Shown: positions 33,891-44,317 of the stretch, one piece after another
Layout: the number at the start of each line of letters is the position of its first letter
Numbering within the stretch: the stretch's first letter is position 1
Source: Ursus arctos
Taxonomy: Eukaryota > Chordata > Mammalia > Carnivora > Ursidae
Length of the DNA stretch: 64,000 bases
Assembly: GCF_023065955.2 (NCBI RefSeq)
Contig: NW_026622952.1
Location: forward strand, 34,049,813 to 34,113,812
Direction of reading: 5' to 3'
Translations under genes and position numbers: made by a program
The notes under the pieces: generated by a model
What the model saw: the letters and a program-made list of their open reading frames with translations, nothing else
The model's database searches: none
Told to the model about the DNA's origin: nothing

Positions 33891-36314
33891 AAATAAACCT
33901 TAAAAGAGAAATTTAGGGAAGAAAACAGTATTTTACCTTGCTGCATTTCTTTCTTAAGAATTAATTAAAAAAAAAAGAATTAGCTTATTTTTGGGGGACA
34001 ACCCTATGAGAAATACTAGCTGCTGTAATAAGCTCCCAGATTACAGGAGAGCAAGTAACTATATTACTACATCCCCAGGACCCCTCTATTCTAGGAAAGG
34101 GGAGCATGGAGGTTTTGGTTCGCAGCTACCAATCAATGATACAACATGCGACCTAAAGTAGTTAATGCAATTCTCATACAGCGAACAGCTACTCTTAAAA
34201 AGAATTAGGCTGATCAAAGTAAACCAACAAAAAGTGTGGTAATAAAAATGTTACGTAGAGTTCAGGATTGCAAACACCACTGAGAAAATATGAGGGTGGA
34301 AGAAGTCCCTCCCACATGCTACACTTTCATTCAGCAGAGCCCAAAGAGATTCAGCTTCCCCGTGTCTTCTCTTATCAGCCAAGTGCATCAGGGTGGTCCG
34401 GTTGAGGTCTCAGTTTTAAGGGCTACCCTTCGTGCAGATGGCCCGCGATGTATACTACCCTGCCCTCAAAACGATTGAAAGTCTTCAGCTGGTTTCATGG
34501 CCAGTCTAGTCCCTTGAGGTCTTCCGGATGGTGTTAGTGCACCTAGGAAGAGACCCAGTTCCAGGCAAAATCAAAGCCAAACAAAAAACTATATTCCATG
34601 ATCAGGCACATGGCCTTTGTCTTCTTACTCTCCTCCTCTCTGTAATTTGTCTGCTGCTGCACCTCACCTGGTAGCCTAACTTTGTTCCAGACGTCAGCAG
34701 TGCTAAAGGAAATCCATAGTGGATATTTCCTTTAACTTCCTGAGTCCTGCACATGGCTTCTAGGATTTGAAGGATCACTGGGTTGTGGGACATGATGGAG
34801 AAGAGAGATAGCCCTTAGTATGGCTGCTGCAAACCAGTGTCGAAATACAATTTTGTGTTCCTCTCATCTGATACCAGAGTATCTCTGTACTAAAAGCCCC
34901 CTGATAAAATGTAAAGTGCTTTTCCATTGTAAGTGCTGGTTACCGTTGTTATCATTTTGTGTGTTTTCTCTATCTTTTTTTACTTTGCATGGAGACTGCA
35001 TAAAGTCTTGTAATAGACAATGTAATGCATGGGAAACCAGAGATTGATTTATGTGAAAGTTCTGGAAGTCTGTGCTCACTGAGGGGGAGATGGGGGTGGG
35101 CAGGGGTCAGCAGAGGTAGCAAGAAATGAGGAATCGAAGGAATTGGCCCTAACAGTACTTTGCAACTACTGAAAAAAAAAGGATTCATTTCATCTTCACT
35201 TTTAAATGACTCTAATTACATAAATGTTCCTCAACGGTTGAAAGATCATTTTGTATTCTCTTTAGTTTAAGTGAATTTCAGATTACTTTTTGGAAAGTGA
35301 TTACGTACTCTTGAAAGCATACACAGTTTCATGAATATAATATGAACATAATATGTTCGGAATTCTGGTTAGTTTTTGTTTTGTACAGTGGAAAGAGTTT
35401 CATCTTTAAGGTGATCGTAGACTCTGAAATTGGTTGGTGAGCATTAAATTGACTCTTGGAGCCACAATTTTATTTCTAAAGAGCAAGACTTCATGAAAGG
35501 TACTACATTGTATAATGTGCTCTAATAAACCAAGGGAAAATGTATCCGTGCAAAATAATGTAATTCATTCTCTAATTTTTTCGTGTTTACATGATCTCCA
35601 AACCTACATGTTTGTAATTATATTTACCAGAGAGATATTACTATGAGTTAAAGTGATGTAGAGTAGAAAGTTCCAAACCAGTATTGTGTCTTTCTGTAAC
35701 CGTGAACTGTGAAATAGCCTTTGGTAATTTTAGTAGTAAATTACACATTCAGGGTTCGTGTGAATTTGCATGGTGGGGGAGAACATGCCAAGTCACATAG
35801 TGGGCATGTATAAAATATTTAGACTTTAATAGAAAGAAAAACCAACCTTTACTGAGTTAAGTATGAGTAAGAACACGATGCTGTTGGAATGATTGATGGT
35901 TTTCTCGTCACATGTAACAGACTAACATAATTTCGCAAAACCTTTGCTTACCACTTACAAATAATCCAAAATGTTTGCAGTAAAGATAGCAGTATGTGCT
36001 CCCTGAGCAAAACATTGCCCCATTCTGTCATTTTTTTCCCTTCTTTCCTTGTTTCTGATTTTAGAGGTTTTTTTAAAAAAATTATTTTGTGTCTTTAAGA
36101 ATACAATTTGATAAATGTTTTCAGTCATTAAATATTTTATAGGAAAGAAACTATACGTAACAGAAAATGCACTGGAATAGAAGGTAGGAAACTAGAATGA
36201 TTGGCCTCTTCCTTTCTCTTTTTTTTTCCTTCCTTCATTACGCAAATATTTATTTTCAGTACCGATGTATATGAAATACAATGCCAAGAGCGGTGAGAGA
36301 TAGTGAGAAAATTC
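33891..36314. other. Mostly unique non-coding DNA
   Basis: No supported gene is found. 34270-34840 is less AT-rich and carries a 63-codon minus-strand ORF (34602-34793) that I cannot relate to any family. 35080-35110 is a G-rich patch. The last 80 bases ('cgcaaatatttattttcagt') may be a further L2 scrap. Confidence 0.45.
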
Positions 36315-36945
36315 CATTACTTCATTTATTCAACACAGTCTCTTGAGTGCTTGCTTGGTGCTAGTCATTGGTAATTTATCATTGAACAAGACAGGGTAAG
36401 TTCCTGCCGTAATGGAAACTTATATTCCAGGTCTGCAATCAGATAATAAAGTAATTGTGTAAGGAGGAATACGCCACGGTAACAGAGGGGGGAAGGCAGT
36501 GAAGGAATTGAACCAGTGATGCATCAGGGAGCCACTGGAGAGTCCATTGGTGGATGGAGTGGTCAGGCAGAGCCTCCCTGAGGTTGCAACATTGGACCTG
36601 GGACAAGAAGATGGACCAGCCAAGCCACAGTCTGGGAGAGGGGTGCTCAGAGCAGGAGGCAGAGGCATATGTAAAGGCCTGGAATGAGGAAGAACTTGGT
36701 CCTGTTAAGGATCAGAATGGAGGCCAGCGTGGCTCCAGATGAGTGAGCCAGGCAGAGAGTGGTATGGGGTGAGGTGGGCGAGGTAGGAAGGGGATTAATC
36801 ACGGGGGTGTTGACGGTTTCGGTGCATGGCCTTGGGTTTCAGCAGGTGCTGATGGGGTCTGGTGTATCTTTTTAAAAGATCTGTCACTCTTGACTGATGG
36901 GTACAGATTGAATAGACGTTGCCTTAATAGAAGTTACAGTGTAAC
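36315..36945 (-). repeat. LINE L2 3' region, antisense, long copy
   Basis: The order is the L2 reverse complement: 'ttcatttattcaacacagtc' (tail), 'attgaacaagacagggtaag', 'gtggtcaggcagagcctccc', 'agcaggaggcagaggcatat', 'gtaaaggcctggaatgagga', 'ggaggccagcgtggctccag', then 'aaaagatctgtcactcttga'. It is ancient. Two ORFs (36420-36668 minus, 36554-36742 plus) lie within it and are not genes. Confidence 0.8.
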
Positions 36946-37194
36946 AGGTAAGCTCAAAACATGTAGGTCTCCTAATACAAAATAGGAAGTGGTAAATTGC
37001 ATGAGGTAAAGACCAGATTCAGTCTGAGACAGTGACAGTGTAAGGCTTAGCTATTTAGATCAGAAAAGACTTTTGTGGAGACATGTTTCAAGGTGTGAAT
37101 AATTTAGATATCTAGAAAAAAGAGACAAGTATTCAAAAAATGGACAAAACACCTAGAAGAAAGGTTCAGGGATCTAGTGAGTAGTTCAGTTTCA

Positions 37195-37310
37195 TTAGAA
37201 CTTAGTGGAAAGTAATTTCGGAACCAGATCATGGAAGACCTTCAACTCGGGATTAAGAATGTGAACTTTGCTGTAAGCAGTGGGTTGCCAGGGAAGAAAT
37301 TAATTGCAGC
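37195..37310 (-). repeat. LINE L2 fragment, antisense
   Basis: 'accagatcatggaagacctt' and 'aatgtgaactttgctgtaag' resemble the reverse-complement L2 segment 'ccagatcatgtagggccttg'. It is probably a second fragment of L2 ancestry, near but out of order with the copy ending at 36945. Confidence 0.5.
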
Positions 37311-37364
37311 AGTGGCTCACAAACACTAATTTGGAATCTGTGTATAAAATAATATTGCAGAGGT

Positions 37365-37488
37365 TTCAACGTAACTTTGCCACTAACTAGCTGTGCAGCC
37401 TTGGGCCAAGTTTATTTAGTTTTGTCTTTATCATCTGTGAAATGAGGTTAAACTAGGTGCTCTCTATGGTCTCTGTTGGTAAAAACCC
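37365..37488 (+). repeat. MIR SINE, sense
   Basis: 'tttgccactaactagctgtg', 'cagccttgggccaagtttat', 'tcatctgtgaaatgaggtta' and 'aactaggtgctctctatggt' match the MIR/MIR3 core and 3' half in order. Confidence 0.85.
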
Positions 37489-37502
37489 CCAATATATTTT
37501 TT

Positions 37503-37684
37503 TTAAATATTTATTTATTTGAGAGAGAGCAGGAGTGAAGGAAGGGGCCGAGAGAGAAGGAGAGAGAGAATCCTAAGCAGACTCCCCACCGAGCATGGAG
37601 TCTGATGCGGGGCTTGAGCTCATGACCCCGAGATCAACAGTCAGACACGTGAACCGACTGAGCCACCCAGGCACCACCCCTCAA
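37503..37684 (-). mobile_element. SINEC (CAN-SINE), antisense
   Basis: The plus strand reads T-rich tail, 'aaatatttatttatttgaga', GA-rich block, 'gagtctgatgcggggcttga', 'gagccacccaggcaccaccc'. Flanks 'aaaaacccccaatat' (left) and 'aaaaccccaatattt' (right) form a slightly diverged target-site duplication. It belongs to an older subfamily than the 10906 copy. Confidence 0.92.
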
Positions 37685-37736
37685 TAAAACCCCAATATTT
37701 TTTAAGTACAAGGCACTTAAAATCATTCATCATTTT

Positions 37737-38357
37737 TACAAGAACACCGATTCAGAGGGATACATGCACCCCTATGTTTACAGCAACATTATTTACATAG
37801 CCAAGATAGGGGAGCAGGCCAAGTGTCCATCCATTGATAAATGGATAAAGAAGGTGTGGCATATATACACAATGCAGTACTATTCAGCCATAAAACAGAA
37901 CGAAATCTTGTCATTTGCAACAACATGGCTAGAGCTAGAGTGTATAATGCTAAGTGAAGCAAGGCAGTCAGAGAAAGACAAATACCGTATGATTTCACTC
38001 ATATGTAAAATTTAAGAAACAAAGCAAAAAGCAAAGGGAAAAAGAGAGAGAGGCAAACTAAGAAACAGACTCCTTTTTTTTAAAGATTTCATTTATTTGA
38101 GAGAGAGAGAGCAGGGGAGGAGCAGAAGGAGAGGGACAAGCAGACTCCGTGCCAGACTCTTCACTATAAAGAGCAATTGATGGCTACCAGAGGGAAGGGG
38201 GTAGGAGATGGGTGACATAGGAGATGGGGATTATGGAGGGCCCTTGTCATGATGAGCACTGGCTGATGTATGGTATCATTGAATCACATATTCACCCAAA
38301 ACTAATATAACACTGTATGTTAACTAATGGGAATTAAAATAAAAAATAAAAATTCAT
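37737..38357 (+). mobile_element. L1 LINE 3' end, 5'-truncated, interrupted by a SINEC
   Basis: The segment matches the carnivore L1 3' end: 'gatacatgcacccctatgtt', 'ccatccattgataaatggat', 'tattcagccataaaacagaa', 'atgatttcactcatatgtaa', 'gaagggggtaggagatgggt', 'gatgagcactggctgatgta', then an A-rich tail. A 13-bp target-site duplication, cattcatcatttt, flanks it (37724-37736 and 38358-38370). It is a typical 5'-truncated L1 insertion, with a SINEC fragment nested at 38073-38153. The 83-codon plus-strand ORF at 37764-38015 is L1-derived and incomplete. Confidence 0.9.
38073..38153 (-). mobile_element. SINEC fragment nested in the L1 3' end, antisense
   Basis: 'tttaaagatttcatttattt' followed by a GA-rich block and 'agggacaagcagactccgtg' is the tail half of a reversed SINEC; the tRNA head is missing. 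The L1 sequence resumes at 'agactcttcactataaagag', so the hexamer agactc is duplicated at 38067-38072 and 38154-38159. The SINE must be younger than the L1. Confidence 0.85.
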
Positions 38358-38370
38358 GCATTCATCATTT

Positions 38371-39728
38371 TAACGGGTTAGTTTACAGAGAAGGACTGCC
38401 GACAGCATTATTAGATGAGATCATTATGGAGCATCTTTATTACCCTTTCCCCAGCTTTGTATGCCCTTATATTTGTGGGTCTCCCTTTCAAACAGCAAAT
38501 CTGTGATGCTTGCTGGGCAAAGATTCCAAATACATGTTTTCCTAGCGCAAAATGCAAAATATTGAACACAATGATTTTTCTCTACAATAGCGGTTTTGTC
38601 CTGTTGACATTACCTAAAAGAGGAGCATATAAGATGTTAGTTAACCCGGGCACTCATGTCGGAGTTGTACGGATTTGCTGTTGGTTCTCACACTGTTACT
38701 TGCAGCCCACGCACCGTGGCCCTCTCCCCTACTTAGAAGTTAGTAAACCGTTCCCCACCTCTGTTCCTCTACCACAGACCACGCTGATGGTGAGCAGCAA
38801 GACACCACCATCTAGCACCGTTACAATCCTGTAATTCTCACTATGTTCCACTAGAGATTTTTCACCACCAGACCGACAACAGAGTATTAGAAATTGTTAA
38901 TATCTGGGGAACTATATCTTTGTAACTATTATATTGTTCTATAAAATACTTAGCCTTTTGATTCATTATGGTCAGATATTTCATTAACCTATAAGAGTGT
39001 TTACCAAAGATATAATGTAGCTTTGTTTTTGTCATGATTAAATAACCATGATGACCACCTGAAGTTGATAGGAGTTACATAAGTAATTAATTAATTGTAA
39101 TTAATTCCTGCACCTTTAGTCATATAAGGTACTTTGTATCATCTTTAAAATGCTGTCCTTTTCTTTTTTTGTATTGGCGAGAGGTAGTGCTGGGTAACAG
39201 CATCCCTAATGCTCTTCTCTAGTGGGCCTTGCAAGTCAAGAGCTTAGCAAATAGTAGGTCATATTGTCATATTGTACTTGGTACATAAAGACATCAGATT
39301 ATAGGGGAAAAAAACTGGTTATAATTTTTGATTTGGTAGAAAGGAAGATGGGATGGGTTGTGCTTGGAGTATTGTGGGACGTTAAATTTCTCCGTTATTT
39401 ATTTTAATTATACCAAAAGAAATACGTTTATAATGATTTTGTGAATGATGGGGTTTCCGAGATGGTCCCCAGGCACATTCAGTACAAAATGAAAGGACTC
39501 CTCGGCAACTCTAGCGGAATCCAGCCATCGCGGGGAGCTTCAACTTGGGAGCTCTTGGCATTGGAGCGTCAGCACTCAAACTGACCCTGAGCTACAAACC
39601 TTCGGTTCCCTGAACCTTTTCTGCCCACTGTGGTTTCAGCTCATGCCTACTTGTGTTTTTCTCATTTGTCCTTTTGCCAGTATAATGCACATAACAGATG
39701 CAGGAACAATTTCGAGAGGAAAGATAAA
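38371..39728. other. Unique stretch including the longest ORF of the window
   Basis: The ORF at 38415-38834 (plus, 139 codons) is the longest of the window. I see no signal peptide with a proper cleavage context, no catalytic motif and no family resemblance. There is no flanking splice-site pair or promoter. In 64 kb read in six frames, one open frame of this size can arise by chance. I therefore treat the region as non-coding. Confidence 0.5.
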
Positions 39729-39810
39729 GACTTGAACACGTGCAGGTGTGTGTGGTAGTTTGCATCTGTGACTTGAACACGTGCAGGTGTGTGTGGTAGT
39801 TTGCATCTGT
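39729..39810 (+). repeat. Perfect 41-bp tandem duplication (two copies)
   Basis: The unit starts 'gacttgaacacgtgcaggtg' and ends 'gtagtttgcatctgt'. Copies span 39729-39769 and 39770-39810 and are identical, with the next bases starting a third copy (gactt). Each unit contains the palindromic E-box CACGTG (39737-39742 and 39778-39783) and CAGGTG (39743-39748 and 39784-39789). Perfect identity points to a recent event that may be polymorphic. Minus-strand ORFs across it are chance frames. Confidence 0.97.
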
Positions 39811-40177
39811 GACTTCAAAACACTCATTCAACAAGAACTTTAAATGTTGCTGACCTCCGCTGGGAGACTAGTAAGCCTGCCCTTGGTTTTTAAGTACTGT
39901 TTTGTAAAGAAAGATATATAATGAGGTTTTTCTTTGAATGCAATAGGGTCAGTATGTTTTCTAATTAACAAAATATACCTTGAGGCAAACAACTACCCAC
40001 AATAATGATTAAAGGACTGATATTTTTATGTAAACTTTGGGAGATACTTGCTTGTTGTGGTTCAGTTTGGGACACAAAGGATGTTGGTCAGACGAGTAAT
40101 GAATTTCACCACATGTATGTCCCCAATGTTTTTAAACAACTCCATCTGCTTAATTTTGTCACATTAAAAATTTCAGG
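39811..40177. other. Unique spacer
   Basis: No gene or repeat is recognised before the next SINEC. Confidence 0.5.
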
Positions 40178-40371
40178 GGTGGCTCAGTCAGTTTCATAGC
40201 TGACTCTTGATTTCGGCTCAGGTCATGATCTTAGAGTTGTGAGATCGAGCCCCAAGTCAGGCTCCACACTCAGTGCAGAGTCTGCTTGGGATTTTCTCTC
40301 TCCTTCTCCCCCGCCCCTGGCTCGTGCATGCAGGCTCCCTCCCTCTCTCAAATAAATAAAATCTTTTAAAA
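40178..40371 (+). mobile_element. SINEC (CAN-SINE), sense, head slightly truncated
   Basis: The usual 'gcgcctgggtggctcag' head is shortened to 'ggtggctcagtcagtttcat'. The rest follows SINEC order: 'gactcttgatttcggctcag', 'gagatcgagccccaagtcag', 'cagagtctgcttgggatttt', CT-rich, AATAAATAAAATCTTTT. Imperfect flanks 'aaaaatttcag' and 'aaaaaattcag' suggest an eroded target duplication. It is an older subfamily. Confidence 0.92.
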
Positions 40372-42649
40372 AATTCAGTGAAATTTATGTATATAAATGT
40401 ATATCCCATATATGTTTTTCCATATATGAAAAGGTTGTTACAACTTATAATCAAACTTATTAGCTATAGGCATTTTGATGGCCTGATATTATCCTGTACC
40501 ATTTTGATAATTTTTCATGTCCTGGTACATGCTCCTAATCTAATCTCAGATCCTGATTTTTTTTTTCATTAACTCCTACAACATGATACTTTGTTAGTTT
40601 TTGCTATGTATTCCTATTTATATTTTTGTCAGAGTATTTTGTTAATGTTAAATTTGTGAAACAGGTTAGTAAAAATGGTGTTGTCATTTTTTCCCCATTC
40701 TTTTCTTTTAGAGGTGAATTACACTCAGTTGCTCATGAGAAGTCTCAGGGGAGTGCTTTTTGGCAGCTTTAAATTGTTTACCATAGATTTTAATGTGGGA
40801 CACCTACAGAATCCACTTTTGATGTGGGGGATGTTGCGATAGGATTACATTACACTGTCAGCAGGTGCCACCATGGACATGGGTGTAAAGCAAGAAGGAA
40901 GGGACCGGGATGCGGGACAGTAATTGGAAAGAGAGAAATAAATCCTTCCCTTTCAGGTGCTTCACTGATTCCCAATGTCCCAGGTAAAGTGCACCTGCTG
41001 AGTGTCTGAGAAGAGCAGGTAGATGCTGGCATTGCATTAATTTCAGAGTGTCCGTGGACTGCATTCACTCAGCAGGTGTGATGAGCTGAAGGAAGAAGAT
41101 GGACTGAGGGCAGAGGATAGAGCAGAAAAGCGGTACCCCAGATAGCGTGGTGCTCAAAACAAGGGACGGCACGGGTAGGATATATCCTAAGAAGCTTATG
41201 TTTCTAATAATTCTCCTGCGATTCCTAATGGTACTACAAATTCTTACAGCATTCGAAGCCATATTAGAATTATGACAGCATATGTTAAAATTGTGCAGTG
41301 TGGTTCAGTAATATAAAGCTAACATTTCCTGAAATAATTTGAAAATCTAGCTGACTGTGAAGTTATCCTGATAAGGAACTTGGTTTTGATTACAATCATG
41401 AGATATACGGTGTGGTGTCAAAAACTGTCTTCCAGTTGACACAACAATCCATAATTTATAGATTGCCTTAAAAATTAAAAGACGAAGTCAATTATAACTA
41501 ATTATAATGCTACATTTACTTGAGAAGTTATTCTATCCTTTGGGATAAAGGAAGTAATATTCATGTCAGTCAGGAATCTTTCACTACAGCTTCCTGGTTC
41601 TATCTTAAGAATCCTTCAGTTTCGTTTCGTGAGAATCCTAAGCCACTGAAAGCCTGAAACCCTGCTATTTTTAGAAATAACTGTAGTAGCTTCTGTACGT
41701 CGTTGCACATTTGTTCCTTTTCTGAACTTCTTAGCTGTGCCAAATCTTCAGAGAGGTTACTGGAAGTTCTCACAACGACTGCTGAATCAGTCAGAAGCGA
41801 ATTTTAAATTGTGCCGGGGAAAATCGTAATAATTAATCTAAGTTACAACATCAGAATGCCATTGTTATTCCTATTAGTCATGGTTTCAAATACTCCACAG
41901 AAATTAAAAATCCAAAATCTTGCGTATTTATCGTCTTTATCTCATGGTGGTCAGCATTTCCTTTTTTACAGACAAAAGCCGAAGTCCCTGCAAATGAGCC
42001 TCTGCATATGTGAGCATGTCCTAAAGAAGTGAAAAGGAGTAGTTTATATTTTTCGATAATTTTATGGCAGAAGGAAATGAGATCTACATTCTTCCTTCTT
42101 CTAAGAGCATGCGTTGTTAGCAGAAGAGAAAAACCCATCCTCGTATTAAGTTCCTCGAAAATTTAATGACTTTACAAATGAAGAGCGGAATGTCAGGTTA
42201 TTGGCGAGACCTTCTTTTGCGTGCGCTTTGACGGTGGAGCTGTTTATAAATGCAGCCCCTGTGGCTTGTGTTGTGGCATCAGACACAAGACATGTAGGTA
42301 GCGTAGACTTCTTTCCTCGTCTGGGGGGTGTGGGGGGTGTGGAAGAACATTCTGCAGTAACACTAAGGGAATATGTATCCCAAGAAGACAAATTACAGCA
42401 TACTAGTTTTTTGAGTAATATTATAAGTTGTGATCCTTTTTATATATTTAAGATTTCATTTTGTTGGAAAGCTTTCAAAGGGTGACCTGGTGCACGTGCC
42501 AATGACAAAAGCTCCTTGTAACAATTCAGAGCATGCTTTATGCTTTATGAAATGGGATTGTAAAAATCCTCTCAAAAGTGGCATCTGAAATAGCATTAAA
42601 ACACAATTTCCTTTGATAAGGCTTTAAGGCACTCATATGAAAAGTGATA

Positions 42650-42870
42650 CCACTTTGAGTGAGCCTGTGTCAGCATTACGCGATGTTGTGTTGCTCATAA
42701 CTGACATTAATCCATTAAGGGTGCGAGGGTCATTTATTTTCCTCATGAAGTCATTAAATACCATTATTGATTTCTGTTCAGTCAGTTAGATTGTACCTTC
42801 ATTTTATGATCATTATATGCATTAATGCTAAGTGTTGATTTTATGCACTTTCAATAATAGATATTATCAT
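42650..42870. promoter_or_regulatory. Candidate conserved non-coding element, ATTA-rich
   Basis: The block lies within the transposon-poor island. It has repeated ATTA cores ('gacattaatccattaaggg', 'gaagtcattaaataccatta') and the 10-bp palindrome gcattaatgc at 42819-42828, preceded by 'tatgatcattata'. A/T-core palindromes next to ATGC are compatible with POU/homeodomain sites. No reading frame is present. The function is inferred from motif density. Confidence 0.3.
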
Positions 42871-44299
42871 ATTTAACGTTAAGGTTTAAAATTAAGTTAA
42901 AATAGTAACAATTACGAGAAAGAAATTCTGTAATTGGATCACTAACTAGGATCATGTGTATTAGAATTATAAAAATGATATTGATTTTTAAAAATAAAGA
43001 ACTTACACATCTGAAGTGTATTGTTTGCAAGATAGTGAAGAGAGAACTTTTTACTCATTTTTAAATTAAGTAAAATTAATAAAATTGGAACACGGGTCTT
43101 TATAATACTTTTTTACTGCTGCCATTTTTGTAACTGGATACACTACTATCTGCCGATTTGCAGATGGGTCTAGTGCTCTTCCATCTTAACAATTCCCTAC
43201 TTTTTGCCCTGTAAACAAAAACAAAGAGTAATACTTAACCAGATTCCTGGGTCTTTGGAGTGTTAAGCCAGAAAATGGGGAGGACGGTGAAGAAAACATC
43301 AGTATATGATATTCTGTTCCAAAAACATGGATGGATAATACAACATGGTTTTTGTTACAGAACTCATTTTATGATAAGTCGTTCATTTAATTGAAATGAG
43401 GTAGAATTGATATTTCTTTACACTCCCTCGAAAGGATTTTGTCAGAAGAAATGGCAACCTAGAGAATTCTGTTCTTTCTGATTTCTGTCATTTTTTTAAG
43501 ACCAGTCATTTTTTTTCCTGAAACACAAATCCGTTATACCTTGTGTTTTACTGGAAGTCATCCTTGAATAGTACCAGGAACTTGGTAACTTCCTTGTTTG
43601 GGCGGCATCTTGAATATTTCTCTTACCTGTCCTTCTGGAACTTGATACAGAAAGTCTCGGTTTATACACAGGTGTGATAATGTTTATTAGATCACCGTTC
43701 TCCCAGGAAGTACTGTTGAAGGTCCTTAGCCTCCAGTGCAGAACCAAGTGGTACCACGTTCGTTACAAACAGCATCTTTGGAGAAGTTTATGTTCAGCAC
43801 TTTCTCCCAGGCTTCTTGCCGGGCTCATCGAAGGGCAAGCTGAGCAAAGCTGTGATATTAATGAATTATGACAAGCCTTTTGCCTGTCAGGCAGAGGTTC
43901 CCGCCTTCCTCCTTTAAGACAAAAACTTAATGGAAGATGCTCAGATGGGCAAGCTCTCTGATGATACCCCTTAAGTGCTCATCCCTTTTCTGATGTGAAT
44001 ATTCAGAGAGCCGTGAAGCTGCAAATGGCAGCGTTTAATATCGTCTTTCTCATAATGCCTGAATAATTTTCCGGAGACTGATCGCTGCAGCTGCTGTGAA
44101 CATGGTTATTTGTTTATTTTTCACCTTGGTCCTGGTGGAATGCTGACCTAGCTAATCTTCAGGACTCCCGGGGAAAATAGTTTCATATTCATAGCTCTCG
44201 TCTGTTCTCTCAAATAAACACAAACCTGAAGCTCACCACCAGCCACTTTGATAATAGAGAAGTAAGGAGAACGGGCTCTTTAGTTTCCTTTAAAAGTGC

Positions 44300-44317
44300 A
44301 AAAAAAAAAAAAAAAAA
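44300..44317 (+). repeat. Poly(A) run
   Basis: Eighteen consecutive A residues with no recognisable SINE or LINE body upstream, and no poly(A) signal-bearing transcript structure. Confidence 0.9.

Noticed and set aside
37764..38015. 83-codon ORF resembling a reverse-transcriptase-linked tail
   Set aside because: It is part of the 5'-truncated L1 3' end and is not an independent gene.
38415..38834. Longest ORF, 139 codons, plus strand
   Set aside because: No recognisable domain, no splice or promoter context, and its length is plausible by chance in six frames over 64 kb.
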